Origin: Candidatus Hydrogenedentota bacterium
GTDB lineage: Bacteria; Hydrogenedentota; Hydrogenedentia; Hydrogenedentales; SLHB01
Assembly: GCA_016215105.1 (NCBI GenBank)
Contig: JACRLJ010000168.1
Span: 1-51,041 of the forward strand
Direction of reading: 5' to 3'
Length of the DNA: 51,041 nucleotides
Positions 8,320 through 16,071 of this stretch are shown here, piece by piece (position 1 is the first letter of the stretch; each line of letters opens with the position of its first letter). Made by a program: the position numbers and the translations under genes. The notes below the pieces were generated by a model. That model made no database searches. It saw only the letters and a program-made list of their open reading frames with translations, and was not told the origin of the DNA.

Positions 8320-9437
8320 CAGACTTTTGGATAGATCCCCCGGATGGCAAGTTCTTCCGGCCCGGCGTCGACGCTTATGAAATGGATGCCCAGCCGACAC
8401 GTGACGGTGGGGTGATTCTGACCGGGTCTACCGACGACCTTCTTGCGAACGGCATATACGTAGTTCGTACCGATGACAAGGCCAATAGCCTTTGGCAGAA
8501 ACAATTCCCGGGATTGGGATCCACTATAGGTCAGGCCGTACGGGAAACCAGCGACGGGAGTTTTATCATCGTAGGAACTACCGGCGCGCCATCCACCGGC
8601 AACGAATGGGGACCTTCGGCGCTGTACCTCTTGCGTATCGACCGAGACGGCACCAAGGTTTGGGATAACACCCTCTTCGGCTTGGGTCAAGCCTGGGCCG
8701 TCTCTATGGACGCAGCCCCAGACGGAAGCTTCTTGGTAATTGGAGAAACGAGGGCGGGCGGTCCCGAATCGCCTATCAGCGCGTTGCTGGTGCGATTCCA
8801 AGCGGACGGGACTATAGTATCGCAGTCTGTTTTCGATCCGCCGGGACAATACGTCACCGCCGTCGTGTGTACTCCCGACGGCGGGTACGTCATCGGCGCG
8901 TCTCAAGCGGATTACACTGCGGGTCTGGCCCGATACGACGCTCGGGGACAAGAGGTCTGGCGCAAAACGTATTCCCCCATTCCAGGCATTGAATCCGAAT
9001 CTCTGTGTGTGGCGCCGGACGGTGGTTTTGTAGTAGCCGGGAATCAGCTCTTTGGAACCGAGGGACCAACAGTCTTTCTCCTAAAGGTGGATTCGAATGG
9101 CAATCAGGTCTGGACACGTACTTGGAGCATGATGTTTGGCGAATTGCATGACGTCCAGCCCGTGGACGGCGGTTTTGCAGTTACCGGAACAGTCTGGTAC
9201 GGGAAGTACTTTATGCCGTCCATCTACGTGGCAAAATTCGATACCGATGGAAATCGAGCGTGGGACACGGCGCTTGGCGGACAATTTAGTAACGGCTATT
9301 CTGTGGGAAAACTGTCTAACGGCAAGATCATGGTTGCGGGCAACGCGTCAAGCCGCAATGTCACTATCAATGGTTCTCAATACAGAGCTGGCATGTACTT
9401 GGCTATCGTTGACGCCAACGGTATCCCTGTCAAGTAG
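8235..9437 (+). CDS. Lipoprotein with beta-propeller-like repeats, paralogue 2
   Basis: Lipoprotein of 400 aa, paralogous to the preceding gene and probably co-transcribed with it. The signal peptide is almost identical and ends in LAGC. The mature part has the same kind of repeats (ETSDGSFIIVG, TPDGGYVIGA, APDGGFVVAG) but with different sequence, consistent with an old duplication whose 5' end was kept alike by conversion or strong selection. It ends in DANGIPVK, like the DSAGNPVD end of the first copy. Function unknown; likely at the outer membrane or cell surface. Confidence 0.8.
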   Translation: MTHRLNYSCRILAYAAVGLFEVLTLAGCPDFWIDPPDGKFFRPGVDAYEMDAQPTRDGGVILTGSTDDLLANGIYVVRTDDKANSLWQKQFPGLGSTIGQAVRETSDGSFIIVGTTGAPSTGNEWGPSALYLLRIDRDGTKVWDNTLFGLGQAWAVSMDAAPDGSFLVIGETRAGGPESPISALLVRFQADGTIVSQSVFDPPGQYVTAVVCTPDGGYVIGASQADYTAGLARYDARGQEVWRKTYSPIPGIESESLCVAPDGGFVVAGNQLFGTEGPTVFLLKVDSNGNQVWTRTWSMMFGELHDVQPVDGGFAVTGTVWYGKYFMPSIYVAKFDTDGNRAWDTALGGQFSNGYSVGKLSNGKIMVAGNASSRNVTINGSQYRAGMYLAIVDANGIPVK

Positions 9438-9462
9438 CCGCTGGAATGATTAGCCGCGCTGT

Positions 9463-9535
9463 TTGAATCTCGTGATCTTACGGTATGCGCCGCCAGATAA
9501 TACGGGAAGCGAGCTCTTACGCTCCTACGGGGCTG
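9463..9535 (+). repeat. 73-bp direct repeat, copy 1
   Basis: Matches 9968-10040 at about 63 of 73 positions. Its last third contains an imperfect hairpin AGCG/CGCT followed by CCTAC, weaker than the matching part of copy 2. It begins shortly after the second lipoprotein stop. Confidence 0.75.
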
Positions 9536-9615
9536 AACTGGGACCTCACACAGGTGATGCGTTGGTACGACGATGTCTCGCCGAACGAGGGTGATGGATA
9601 GATGGGGTATGGCGA

Positions 9616-9649
9616 GACGGTTACGCGCAGGCTAACTCGATCCTTGGCG
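9616..9649 (+). pseudogene. Possible remnant of a third lipoprotein paralogue (internal piece)
   Basis: Translation in one frame gives RDGYAQANSI, which closely resembles GDGYAKANAM of the first lipoprotein (near 7262). Flanking sequence does not continue the similarity, so this would be a short decayed fragment. A chance match over ten residues cannot be excluded. Confidence 0.35.
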
Positions 9650-9761
9650 CATTTGACAGGAGTCGGCGAAGTTGTTGCCGTTTCTTTTTGGACAGGCGCC
9701 TGAATAACGATTTGACCGGATCGAGTCTGCCGGTCCCACCGTTCCTCGAAAGGAGAATGCC

Positions 9762-9908
9762 ATGAAACGGATCACGCCGGTCTCCAAGCCCAACGTAATG
9801 CTGGCGGAAACCAAGTTGGTTCTGAAAGATAGCCGAAAGACTACGCTACTGGTACAGATGGCTGATGCCGGCAACCCAATAGCGCAGGCCAAGCTGTCCT
9901 TGCCTTGA
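9762..9908 (+). CDS. Hypothetical small protein, 48 aa
   Basis: Unrecognised short basic protein starting MKRITPVSKPNVMLAETK. It has a strong ribosome-binding site (GAAAGGAG, six-base gap to the ATG) and a clean TGA. It is rich in Lys, Leu, Val and Ala and has no signal peptide or obvious domain. The same reading frame, after the TGA, runs into the decayed lipoprotein tail at 9924-9975, so it may be a remnant or a young gene in this repeat-rich interval. The SD is the main support. Confidence 0.45.
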   Translation: MKRITPVSKPNVMLAETKLVLKDSRKTTLLVQMADAGNPIAQAKLSLP

Positions 9909-9923
9909 TATAGCGGCAATTGC

Positions 9924-9975
9924 ATGGGACGCGAGTCCGATGGCCAGATTATGGTCGCGGGTGACGCTTCAATCT
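9924..9975 (+). pseudogene. Remnant of lipoprotein paralogue C-terminus
   Basis: The translated sequence ESDGQIMVAGDAS matches LSNGKIMVAGNAS near the end of the second lipoprotein (9316-9354), with matching bases as well. The similarity stops where the 73-bp repeat copy 2 begins, suggesting that a third copy was disrupted by repeat insertion or deletion. Confidence 0.5.
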
Positions 9976-10040
9976 CATGTTCTTACGGTATGCGCCATCA
10001 GGTAATATGGGAAGGGCGCTCTTACGCCCCTACGGGGCTG
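9968..10040 (+). repeat. 73-bp direct repeat, copy 2, with REP-like hairpin
   Basis: Second copy of the element at 9463-9535. It contains hairpin GGGCG/CGCCC (10014-10029) with loop CTCTTA followed by CTAC. Where copy 1 has AGCG/CGCT, copy 2 has a paired change, so the stem is maintained. Confidence 0.75.
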
Positions 10041-10061
10041 GCTCTTTGGGTGCGGGCTGGC

Positions 10062-10085
10062 CCCACGGCTCGCGCCGTGGGCTAC
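10062..10085 (-). repeat. REP-like hairpin, family E
   Basis: Perfect 8-bp stem CCCACGGC/GCCGTGGG with loop TCGC, followed by CTAC. On the minus strand it reads GTAG plus hairpin. A smaller hairpin GCCCC/GGGGC follows at 10094-10108. Confidence 0.65.
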
Positions 10086-10148
10086 CGTCTGCCGCCCCTT
10101 GCCGGGGCTAAAGTTGCGGTCACGATGTAGCGTGGCGCCGGCGTTCGA

Positions 10149-10173
10149 GTAGTCCGGCTTTTCCAAAGCCGGA
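10149..10173 (+). repeat. REP-like hairpin, family F, forward
   Basis: GTAG at 10149-10152 followed by a perfect 9-bp stem TCCGGCTTT/AAAGCCGGA with loop TCC. This is the canonical REP layout. It faces an inverted partner at 10242-10266. Confidence 0.75.
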
Positions 10174-10241
10174 TGGGGTGTGAAGAATGACTTTGGGCGG
10201 GTTTGAGGACTTGACGAAGCGGAGCCGCTGGTGGGGGACGT

Positions 10242-10266
10242 TCCGGTTTTGGAAAAACCGGACTAC
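10242..10266 (-). repeat. REP-like hairpin, family F, inverted
   Basis: Perfect 9-bp stem TCCGGTTTT/AAAACCGGA with loop GGA, followed by CTAC. It is the reverse-oriented partner of 10149-10173, with one compensatory stem change. The end of this element (TTGGAAAA to ACT) is repeated directly at 10267-10284. Confidence 0.75.
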
Positions 10267-10287
10267 TTGGAAAACCGGATTACTCGA

Positions 10288-11370
10288 TCAGCGCGGTCTG
10301 CGGGCGTTGAGCATGTTCCGGATGGCGTCGAGGCGGGCTGTTCCTTCTTTGAGGGTGGGACAGAGCCAGCCGCCTTCGTCGTGTTCGTTCCAGGCGTACA
10401 CGAGGACGCTACGGGCGGGGACGGTCTTGAGATTGGCCTGGACCCAATCGAGCGCCTGGCCAATGGCGTTGGCGACTTCGCTAGGCGCGGCGTCTTCGTA
10501 CCAGGGGCCGGTGTACTTGCGTGGGCGTCCGTCCCATCCGGCGTTGACTGTGGGAATGATTTCGCGTCCGCTGGTTTTGTACTGGGCCCAATACCATTGG
10601 TTCGACACGACGAGCCTCGAATAGGGCTCCCCCTCCCCCGTGCTGCCTTGGGCGCTGTAGGCGCTCAGCGCGTCGAAATGGACCGCGTCCAGGAAGTCGG
10701 CGTGGAGCTGGCTGGGCCAAATCTGCGCGGCGATGTAGGGGTCGGCGAGTCCCGCTTTCTTGCTGGCTTCGCGCAACTGGCGGAACGCATCTCCGGCGGC
10801 TTGAATTGAGCCGAAATGGGGTATGAGCTTTTCGCAAGCAAACACGTACAGTAAGGGACGATTTCCGCAAACGCGTTGATAAGTAGGCTCCTTGAAGCGA
10901 CTGACGAGTTCATCGACGGTCGCGCTCCACTCACCGGGCGGGCCGAGGTGCGAGCCACCTTGGAGGATGAAACAGAAGTTGATGTCCTTCTTGTGCGCGC
11001 TGGCGAGGTAGCGCCGCCAGCCGTAGTTGTACGCGTCGGCTTGCGGCCAGGACTTTGGGTGGTAGTAACAAAACGCCCAGTAGGCGATGCCGCCCGCCTT
11101 TGCGTGGGCGATTTCGCGGTCCACGGTCTCCTGTGTATCCCCGCAGACTTGGACACCGTCGTTTGAGGTCGTCGCGTAAAAGGGCAAGCGGTAGCGCCAT
11201 TGTGCGGGAGCAAGGTTCTTCTCCCAGGGATTGTCGCGAAACCAACCGTCCCATCGGATCGCGCCGATGGTTGGCGGGGGTTGAGGGGATTCCGCAACTG
11301 TGGTCGGCGAAAGCAACAGGACGGTCGTGATTGCGAATACACTCAGAGTGAACAAACGTATTGGTCGCAT
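10288..11370 (-). CDS. Exported GH99-like / WbsX-type glycan protein
   Basis: Predicted exported protein of about 360 aa with a GH99-like or WbsX-like TIM-barrel domain, a group that includes mannan-active hydrolases and proteins of O-antigen clusters. Three consecutive ATG codons lie at 11368-11376; I use 11370, which has GAGG about nine bases upstream and gives a clean signal peptide (RPIRLFTLSVF to VAES). The frame is open further upstream to 11550 but that part looks noncoding. Characteristic stretches are AIRWDGWF near the mature N-terminus, GGIAYWAFCYY, and YAWNEHDEGGW near the end. Catalytic activity is inferred only from the fold family. Confidence 0.7.
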   Translation of the reverse strand: MRPIRLFTLSVFAITTVLLLSPTTVAESPQPPPTIGAIRWDGWFRDNPWEKNLAPAQWRYRLPFYATTSNDGVQVCGDTQETVDREIAHAKAGGIAYWAFCYYHPKSWPQADAYNYGWRRYLASAHKKDINFCFILQGGSHLGPPGEWSATVDELVSRFKEPTYQRVCGNRPLLYVFACEKLIPHFGSIQAAGDAFRQLREASKKAGLADPYIAAQIWPSQLHADFLDAVHFDALSAYSAQGSTGEGEPYSRLVVSNQWYWAQYKTSGREIIPTVNAGWDGRPRKYTGPWYEDAAPSEVANAIGQALDWVQANLKTVPARSVLVYAWNEHDEGGWLCPTLKEGTARLDAIRNMLNARRPR

Positions 11371-11608
11371 CATCATTAGCCTCACCACGGCAACAGAACG
11401 TAAACGGTGGCTTGGGCATCCCAGCCCGCAGACACCGGGCGCTACGCTTACGACGTAGATCGATCGCACGTTGGTAGGAGATTCTTCGCTACGCTCCAAA
11501 GAACACAATTGCGTTAATCGTCTATTCTCGGCCGGCGAAACTCTCGACAATAGACTTCTTCGAGCCTAGGATAGCTTACAAAACGGCACAGGTTGACGCG
11601 CACCGACC

Positions 11609-11633
11609 GGCGGATGAGGACATCCGCCCTCCC
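11609..11633 (-). repeat. REP-like hairpin, family A, copy 1
   Basis: Perfect 8-bp stem GGCGGATG/CATCCGCC, loop AGGA, tail CTCCC. The CGACC just before the stem is shared with copies at 28520, 28619 and 29656. Confidence 0.8.
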
Positions 11634-12060
11634 GGTCACGGCGCCTTGACTTGGTGTTCGTTTCACAAACAGCTCCGTCCCGGGGTTCTCCGCTTAGAAT
11701 GACACGGTGGCAGTAGTGTCTCCAAATGGGAAAACATAGGCTCATTCTAGGCGCTTCCATCAGCCACTGGCTTTGCCGGTGTCCAGTGATTGTGAACGCC
11801 AGTCTCTTGGTGAGGAAACTATAGCACGACTGGTCTTTCTCAGCCGCCTGTTGCGAGTTTGACGCAACCTTAACCACCCCGTTTCAGATAGGCGAGACGC
11901 AATCCATTGGTCACTGCCTTTCGGATAGCCCATCGGACGCAATGAGACGTCGCGTCTACCTTGGAAATCGCCTACACTTCATCTGTGTAAATGGGATATT
12001 ATCCTCCGGTTACGGTGAATCAAGCTGAGAATCCTTAATTGGATGTTGTGTCCGAACCCC

Positions 12061-12085
12061 GGCGGCTGGGGACAGCCGCCCTCCC
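12061..12085 (-). repeat. REP-like hairpin, family B, copy 2
   Basis: Stem GGCGGCTG/CAGCCGCC, loop GGGA, tail CTCCC. It differs from the family B copy at 6761 only in the first loop base. Confidence 0.75.
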
Positions 12086-12133
12086 GCTCGCGCCGACGCG
12101 GGTTTTACCAGAGGCCCCAAAGGATAGCCCCTT

Positions 12134-13426
12134 ATGATCAGCCGCGCGGAATTTCTTCGAATAGCCGGATTGGTTGGCGCCGCGAGCGCGTTTGGCGCGT
12201 CGGCGGTGGACGAGGATCAGATTCTCGCCCAGAGTGGGTCGAAGTCCGCCAAGTCGCCGTCTCGGCCGCCGCAGCGCGGGAAACGCCCTTCAACTCCGGC
12301 TAAGCCGCCCTCTGCCGGCTCCAGGAAACCCAGCGCTACGGACCAGCTTCCTCCGCTTGACCTGAACTTGTCCGGGCCGATTTCGGATCTGGTCGAGGCC
12401 AGCGCGCTTCCTGGCTTGTCCATCGCGGCTATTGAAGACAATCACGTTACTCAGGCGCAAGCCTTTGGATACGCTGACAAGGCCAAGAGCGTCAAGGTTA
12501 CTCAGGATACGCTTTTCCAGGTGGCGTCGCTCACCAAGCCGACGTTTGCGCACCTGGTCCTGAAGCTTTGTGAATCGGGACAGCTTTCGCTCGACATTCC
12601 GTTAAATGATTATTACCCGAAGGAGATTTCCACGGATATTCGGGGGCAGCGCATTACCGCGCGGGACGTACTGGCCCACATGTCGGGTCTGCCACTCACC
12701 CATTTTCCAAATTGGCCCGAGAAACTCGAGTTCGCGCCTGGCGAGCGGTTTGGTTATTCCGGCGCGGCGTACCTCTTCCTTCAGGAAGTGGTTGAGAATG
12801 CGCTTTCCCGGCCGCTCGACGATGTCATGGAGGAGCGTATTCTGCGTCCGTTGGGATTGCGGTCGAGCTCTTACATTTGGCGGAACGTCTACGAAGAGGA
12901 CGTGGCCCACTCCTACGACGCCGAAGGAAAGGTCACGCCGGAGAGGGGTCGCAGCCGGCCCAAGAAAGCCAACGCGGCCGGGTCACTGCATACGACGGCG
13001 CGCGGCTACGCGGCTTTCCTGATCGAGGCAATTTTGAAAGGCGACCAAGGGAAACTGGCGTTGGACCCCGTCTACCGGCGCATGATGTTGAGCCCGCAGA
13101 TCCGTTTGAACTCGCAATTGGGGTGGGGCCTGGGCTGGGGAATTGAAGTGAACGGAATCGGCGATCGCTTTTGGCACTGGGGAGACAGCCGGGGTTTCAT
13201 GGCCTATGCCGTTGGCTCCGTCACCGAACGCCGCGGAATCGTCATCCTGACCAACGGGACGAACGGGCTGCGCGTGTGCGAACAAATTGCCCGGCGCACG
13301 TTCGGGGAAGAACAGGCCAAAGTTTTCGCGTGGATTTACCGCGATTTCTACGGCAAGTACGACGTGGAGTTGCCGGAATTGCCGGAAGCGGCGCGGAAAC
13401 TTTGTTTGCCGCCGCGGACATTGTAA
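12134..13426 (+). CDS. Serine beta-lactamase-fold hydrolase (class C / esterase-like)
   Basis: Exported serine hydrolase of 430 aa in the beta-lactamase/penicillin-binding-protein superfamily, more likely an esterase or D,D-peptidase than a true lactamase. The nucleophile motif SLTK sits at residues 132-135. YSG follows in place of YxN, and HWG near the C-terminus fits the KTG-equivalent motif. The N-terminus (SRAEFLRIAG and a hydrophobic stretch) looks like a Tat signal whose second Arg has become Ala. A Pro/Ser/Lys-rich linker of about 50 residues precedes the domain. AAAGGA lies upstream of the ATG. Substrate unknown. Confidence 0.82.
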   Translation: MISRAEFLRIAGLVGAASAFGASAVDEDQILAQSGSKSAKSPSRPPQRGKRPSTPAKPPSAGSRKPSATDQLPPLDLNLSGPISDLVEASALPGLSIAAIEDNHVTQAQAFGYADKAKSVKVTQDTLFQVASLTKPTFAHLVLKLCESGQLSLDIPLNDYYPKEISTDIRGQRITARDVLAHMSGLPLTHFPNWPEKLEFAPGERFGYSGAAYLFLQEVVENALSRPLDDVMEERILRPLGLRSSSYIWRNVYEEDVAHSYDAEGKVTPERGRSRPKKANAAGSLHTTARGYAAFLIEAILKGDQGKLALDPVYRRMMLSPQIRLNSQLGWGLGWGIEVNGIGDRFWHWGDSRGFMAYAVGSVTERRGIVILTNGTNGLRVCEQIARRTFGEEQAKVFAWIYRDFYGKYDVELPELPEAARKLCLPPRTL

Positions 13427-13500
13427 TAATGCTTCGCATTTTGCGCTGAGTTCCCAGAACAGGCTCTAGAGCGCGTAACAGAATATTGTGCTGACGAACC

Positions 13501-13525
13501 GGCGGATGAGGACATCCGCCCTCCC
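13501..13525 (-). repeat. REP-like hairpin, family A, copy 2
   Basis: Stem GGCGGATG/CATCCGCC, loop AGGA, tail CTCCC, located between the serine hydrolase and the membrane protein gene, ending 38 bases before the latter's start. Confidence 0.8.
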
Positions 13526-13563
13526 ATTCGTTCCGTTGTGGGTTTTCAAGAGTAAGGAGTATC

Positions 13564-16068
13564 GTGTCCACTGCCTCGCCGTTGCCCGTTCCCGATTCGC
13601 GCGCGTCCATACGCCTGCGAGTCCTTGCCGTCACGTTGGTCTCGTTTTGCGGAATCGCGTACGAGGTCATGCTTACGCGCTACTTCGCAATCGCCAGCTA
13701 CACCGAATTCGGGTACTGGGTAATTTCCATGGCCATGGTCGGCTATGGCCTGAGCGGCGTGGCGCTTTCTATCTTTCGCGGGCCGCTGCTGAAGCGCTCG
13801 CGGGGGCTTTCATTGACGATCGCGCTGGCGCTGATGGTCATCGCGACCGCTGGATTCCATTACACCACCGTCAACCCATTCAACCCGCTCGCGCTCGAGA
13901 ACCCGAATCTCTGGCAGAGCGAACTCGTCAATATCGGGCTGTACTACCTTACGCTGTTTCCCTTCTTCTTTCTCGTAGGCAGTTTTCTTGGCCTGAGCTT
14001 CATGTCCCTGCAAGAGAGTGTCATGGGGCTCTACGCCGCCGACCTTATCGGGGCCGGCATCGGCGCGGTCTTCATGCTCGCGCTGATGTACTTTCTTCAC
14101 CCTTTCTATCTGGTTTGCGCGATCCTGCCCGTTCTTTTTCTCGCTGGTCTCAGCACGCTTCCCGGTACCGCAATTCGCGGTAAGGCCGTCATCGTATTTC
14201 TCAGCTTGGTGATGCTCGCAGGCTGTGAGTACTGGCTGATTTTCAACAATCTAGCCCATTTCTTCGAGTATAAGGCCGTATATACCGCCTTGCACGTCGA
14301 AGGCAATACCGTGCAAGACGAGATTCGTTCACCCAAGGGCTATTGCGTCACGCTCGACAATTTCACCGAACGCCGCGACCTGCCGCTCTCGAATAACTTG
14401 GGTTTGCTCAATGCGGAGGGGCCGCCCCAGGGCCTCGGTCTCTACCGCGACGGCAATCGGGTCACAAGTTTGCCCAAACCAGGTGAAACTACTGACCTCT
14501 CGTACGTCGATGGCGCGCTGTGTACGTTGCCCTATGTTCTGCGCCACGAACCGCGCACGCTTCTCGTTGGCGCCGGCGGCGGTTTCCGCCTTGCCGAAGT
14601 CACGCGCACGCCACTACCTTCCCTGGTCGTCCTCGAATCGGACGATGTCGTGTTCAAGAATCTGGGTAGTGCGTCGTGGCGCAACACTACCACTCCGGCC
14701 TCGACTCTCAACGCCGAAATCGTGTTTGGCGGTCCGCAGAGTTATCTCGCGGGACACAATCAGCCTTTTGACGTAATCGACCTCTCGGTTGAGTACCTCG
14801 ATGGCGGCCACGCCAACATCTATGCGTTCACACGCGACGCGATCCAGCAATACTACCGGGCGCTGTCCGACAATGGCCTGGTATCCATCCCGATTTCCAT
14901 ACGCCAGTTCCCTGGGTATGCGGTGAAGGAAGTCCAGACCGTCGTCGACGCGGTGACGCGTGAAGGCGTACGGGCTCCCCAGGACCATATCCTCGTCTAC
15001 CGTTCCGAGTGGATCGCCCGCATCCTTCTGAGCAGGGCGCCGTTTTCGTCCGAGGATCTGAAATTGGTCCGAGATTTCTGCGATGAGCGATCCTTCGACG
15101 TTTCATATTTTCCCGGTATCGTTCCGGAAAAGCAGGAAGTGTGGAACGAGTTGCCGCCCTTTTCCATCGACGACAACGCCGGCGCGCCATCTGAAACGAA
15201 GGACGCGCTTACGGTAGACTTGGTCAAGCTGTTCACGCCGCACGACGCGAACGCGCCCGAGGCATCGGCGGCAGCTTTTGATCTCGGCGCGGTCACCAAC
15301 GAGCGTCCCTTCCTCAATTCCATCGTGCGCCCGGCTAACTTCAACAACATTATGAAACACCTCGACCTGCTGCCTCAGTCGGAGGTCGGATTGTTGGTCA
15401 ATTACGCGGTCTTGTTTCAGGCCGTCATCTTCGCGGGCTTGGTATGCCTGCTGCCCATCGCAAAAAGCCGCAGCATCAAGACGGGTTTCTCGAATATCGC
15501 TCGCAGCGTCGTCTTCGCAGCGTCGCTCGGAATGGGGTTCTTGCTGGTCGAGATTACGCTGATCGAGCGCGTTTCGCTCATCCTGAACGACGCGGTTACG
15601 GCGTTTGCGGTCGTGCTGTCGGCGATGCTGGTGTGTTCTGGCCTCGGTAGCGCGTTCGGCGGACGAATGCGCAACGCATCGCAGAACGGCGCCCGTTTGG
15701 CCGTGCTGGCCGTCGCCGCGCTCACGGCCGTGTTTTGGCTCGCGCCCGGACAAGGCGTGCCGTGGTTAGCCAGCTTGCCCCTCGCCGCGCAATATGGTGT
15801 AATAGTGGCCGCTATCGCTCCCGTCGCCTTTGCCATGGGAATGCCGTTTCCGGCGGGTCTCCGCTCCTTGGAGGGGGAAGCGAAAGGACTGTTGCCCATA
15901 GTGTGGGGTGTCAATGGGGCCTTTTCGGTGATCGCCTCGCCCTTGGCGGCGATTTTGGCGTTCCGCTGGGGGTACACCTTGGTGCTGACGATGGCGTTGG
16001 GACTTTATGTGATTGTTTGGATGATGCAACCTTTGGGGCCGAAGCGCCCGTTTGAAGAAAGTAGGTAA
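13564..16068 (+). CDS. Membrane-embedded spermidine-synthase-like protein
   Basis: Polytopic inner-membrane protein of 834 aa that starts with GTG after an AGGAG box. About six membrane segments at the N-terminus are followed by a soluble region resembling the spermine/spermidine synthase Rossmann fold (LLVGAGGGFRLAEV, then VVLESDDVVFKN), and then about seven more membrane segments. This is the fused membrane spermidine-synthase-like architecture common in environmental bacteria. Whether it makes polyamines is unknown; these proteins often lack the residues for aminopropyl transfer. The methyltransferase-like gene begins three bases after its stop, so the two are surely one operon. Confidence 0.78.
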   Translation: MSTASPLPVPDSRASIRLRVLAVTLVSFCGIAYEVMLTRYFAIASYTEFGYWVISMAMVGYGLSGVALSIFRGPLLKRSRGLSLTIALALMVIATAGFHYTTVNPFNPLALENPNLWQSELVNIGLYYLTLFPFFFLVGSFLGLSFMSLQESVMGLYAADLIGAGIGAVFMLALMYFLHPFYLVCAILPVLFLAGLSTLPGTAIRGKAVIVFLSLVMLAGCEYWLIFNNLAHFFEYKAVYTALHVEGNTVQDEIRSPKGYCVTLDNFTERRDLPLSNNLGLLNAEGPPQGLGLYRDGNRVTSLPKPGETTDLSYVDGALCTLPYVLRHEPRTLLVGAGGGFRLAEVTRTPLPSLVVLESDDVVFKNLGSASWRNTTTPASTLNAEIVFGGPQSYLAGHNQPFDVIDLSVEYLDGGHANIYAFTRDAIQQYYRALSDNGLVSIPISIRQFPGYAVKEVQTVVDAVTREGVRAPQDHILVYRSEWIARILLSRAPFSSEDLKLVRDFCDERSFDVSYFPGIVPEKQEVWNELPPFSIDDNAGAPSETKDALTVDLVKLFTPHDANAPEASAAAFDLGAVTNERPFLNSIVRPANFNNIMKHLDLLPQSEVGLLVNYAVLFQAVIFAGLVCLLPIAKSRSIKTGFSNIARSVVFAASLGMGFLLVEITLIERVSLILNDAVTAFAVVLSAMLVCSGLGSAFGGRMRNASQNGARLAVLAVAALTAVFWLAPGQGVPWLASLPLAAQYGVIVAAIAPVAFAMGMPFPAGLRSLEGEAKGLLPIVWGVNGAFSVIASPLAAILAFRWGYTLVLTMALGLYVIVWMMQPLGPKRPFEESR

Positions 16069-16071
16069 TAC

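Larger units (their letters stand above)
11371..12133. other. Gene-free stretch with two REP-like hairpins
   Basis: No reading frame here has both a ribosome-binding site and protein-like composition. The only structure I see is the family A hairpin at 11609 and the family B hairpin at 12061. A promoter for the serine hydrolase gene probably lies near its right end but I cannot pick one out. Confidence 0.6.

Noticed and set aside
9924-10130. 68-codon frame after the 48-codon ORF
   Set aside because: Only its first 15 codons resemble a protein (lipoprotein tail); the rest is translated repeat sequence.
11609-11633. Family A hairpins as rho-independent terminators
   Set aside because: The tail is CTCCC with no T-run, and copies also lie just upstream of gene starts (28619 before 28681).
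11727-11825. Possible 32-codon small ORF in the gap before the serine hydrolase
   Set aside because: No ribosome-binding site precedes it and nothing else supports coding.
13564-16068. Calling the membrane protein a true spermidine synthase (speE)
   Set aside because: Only the fold-level pattern is seen; residues for aminopropyl transfer cannot be confirmed, and the membrane fusion differs from enzymes of known activity.
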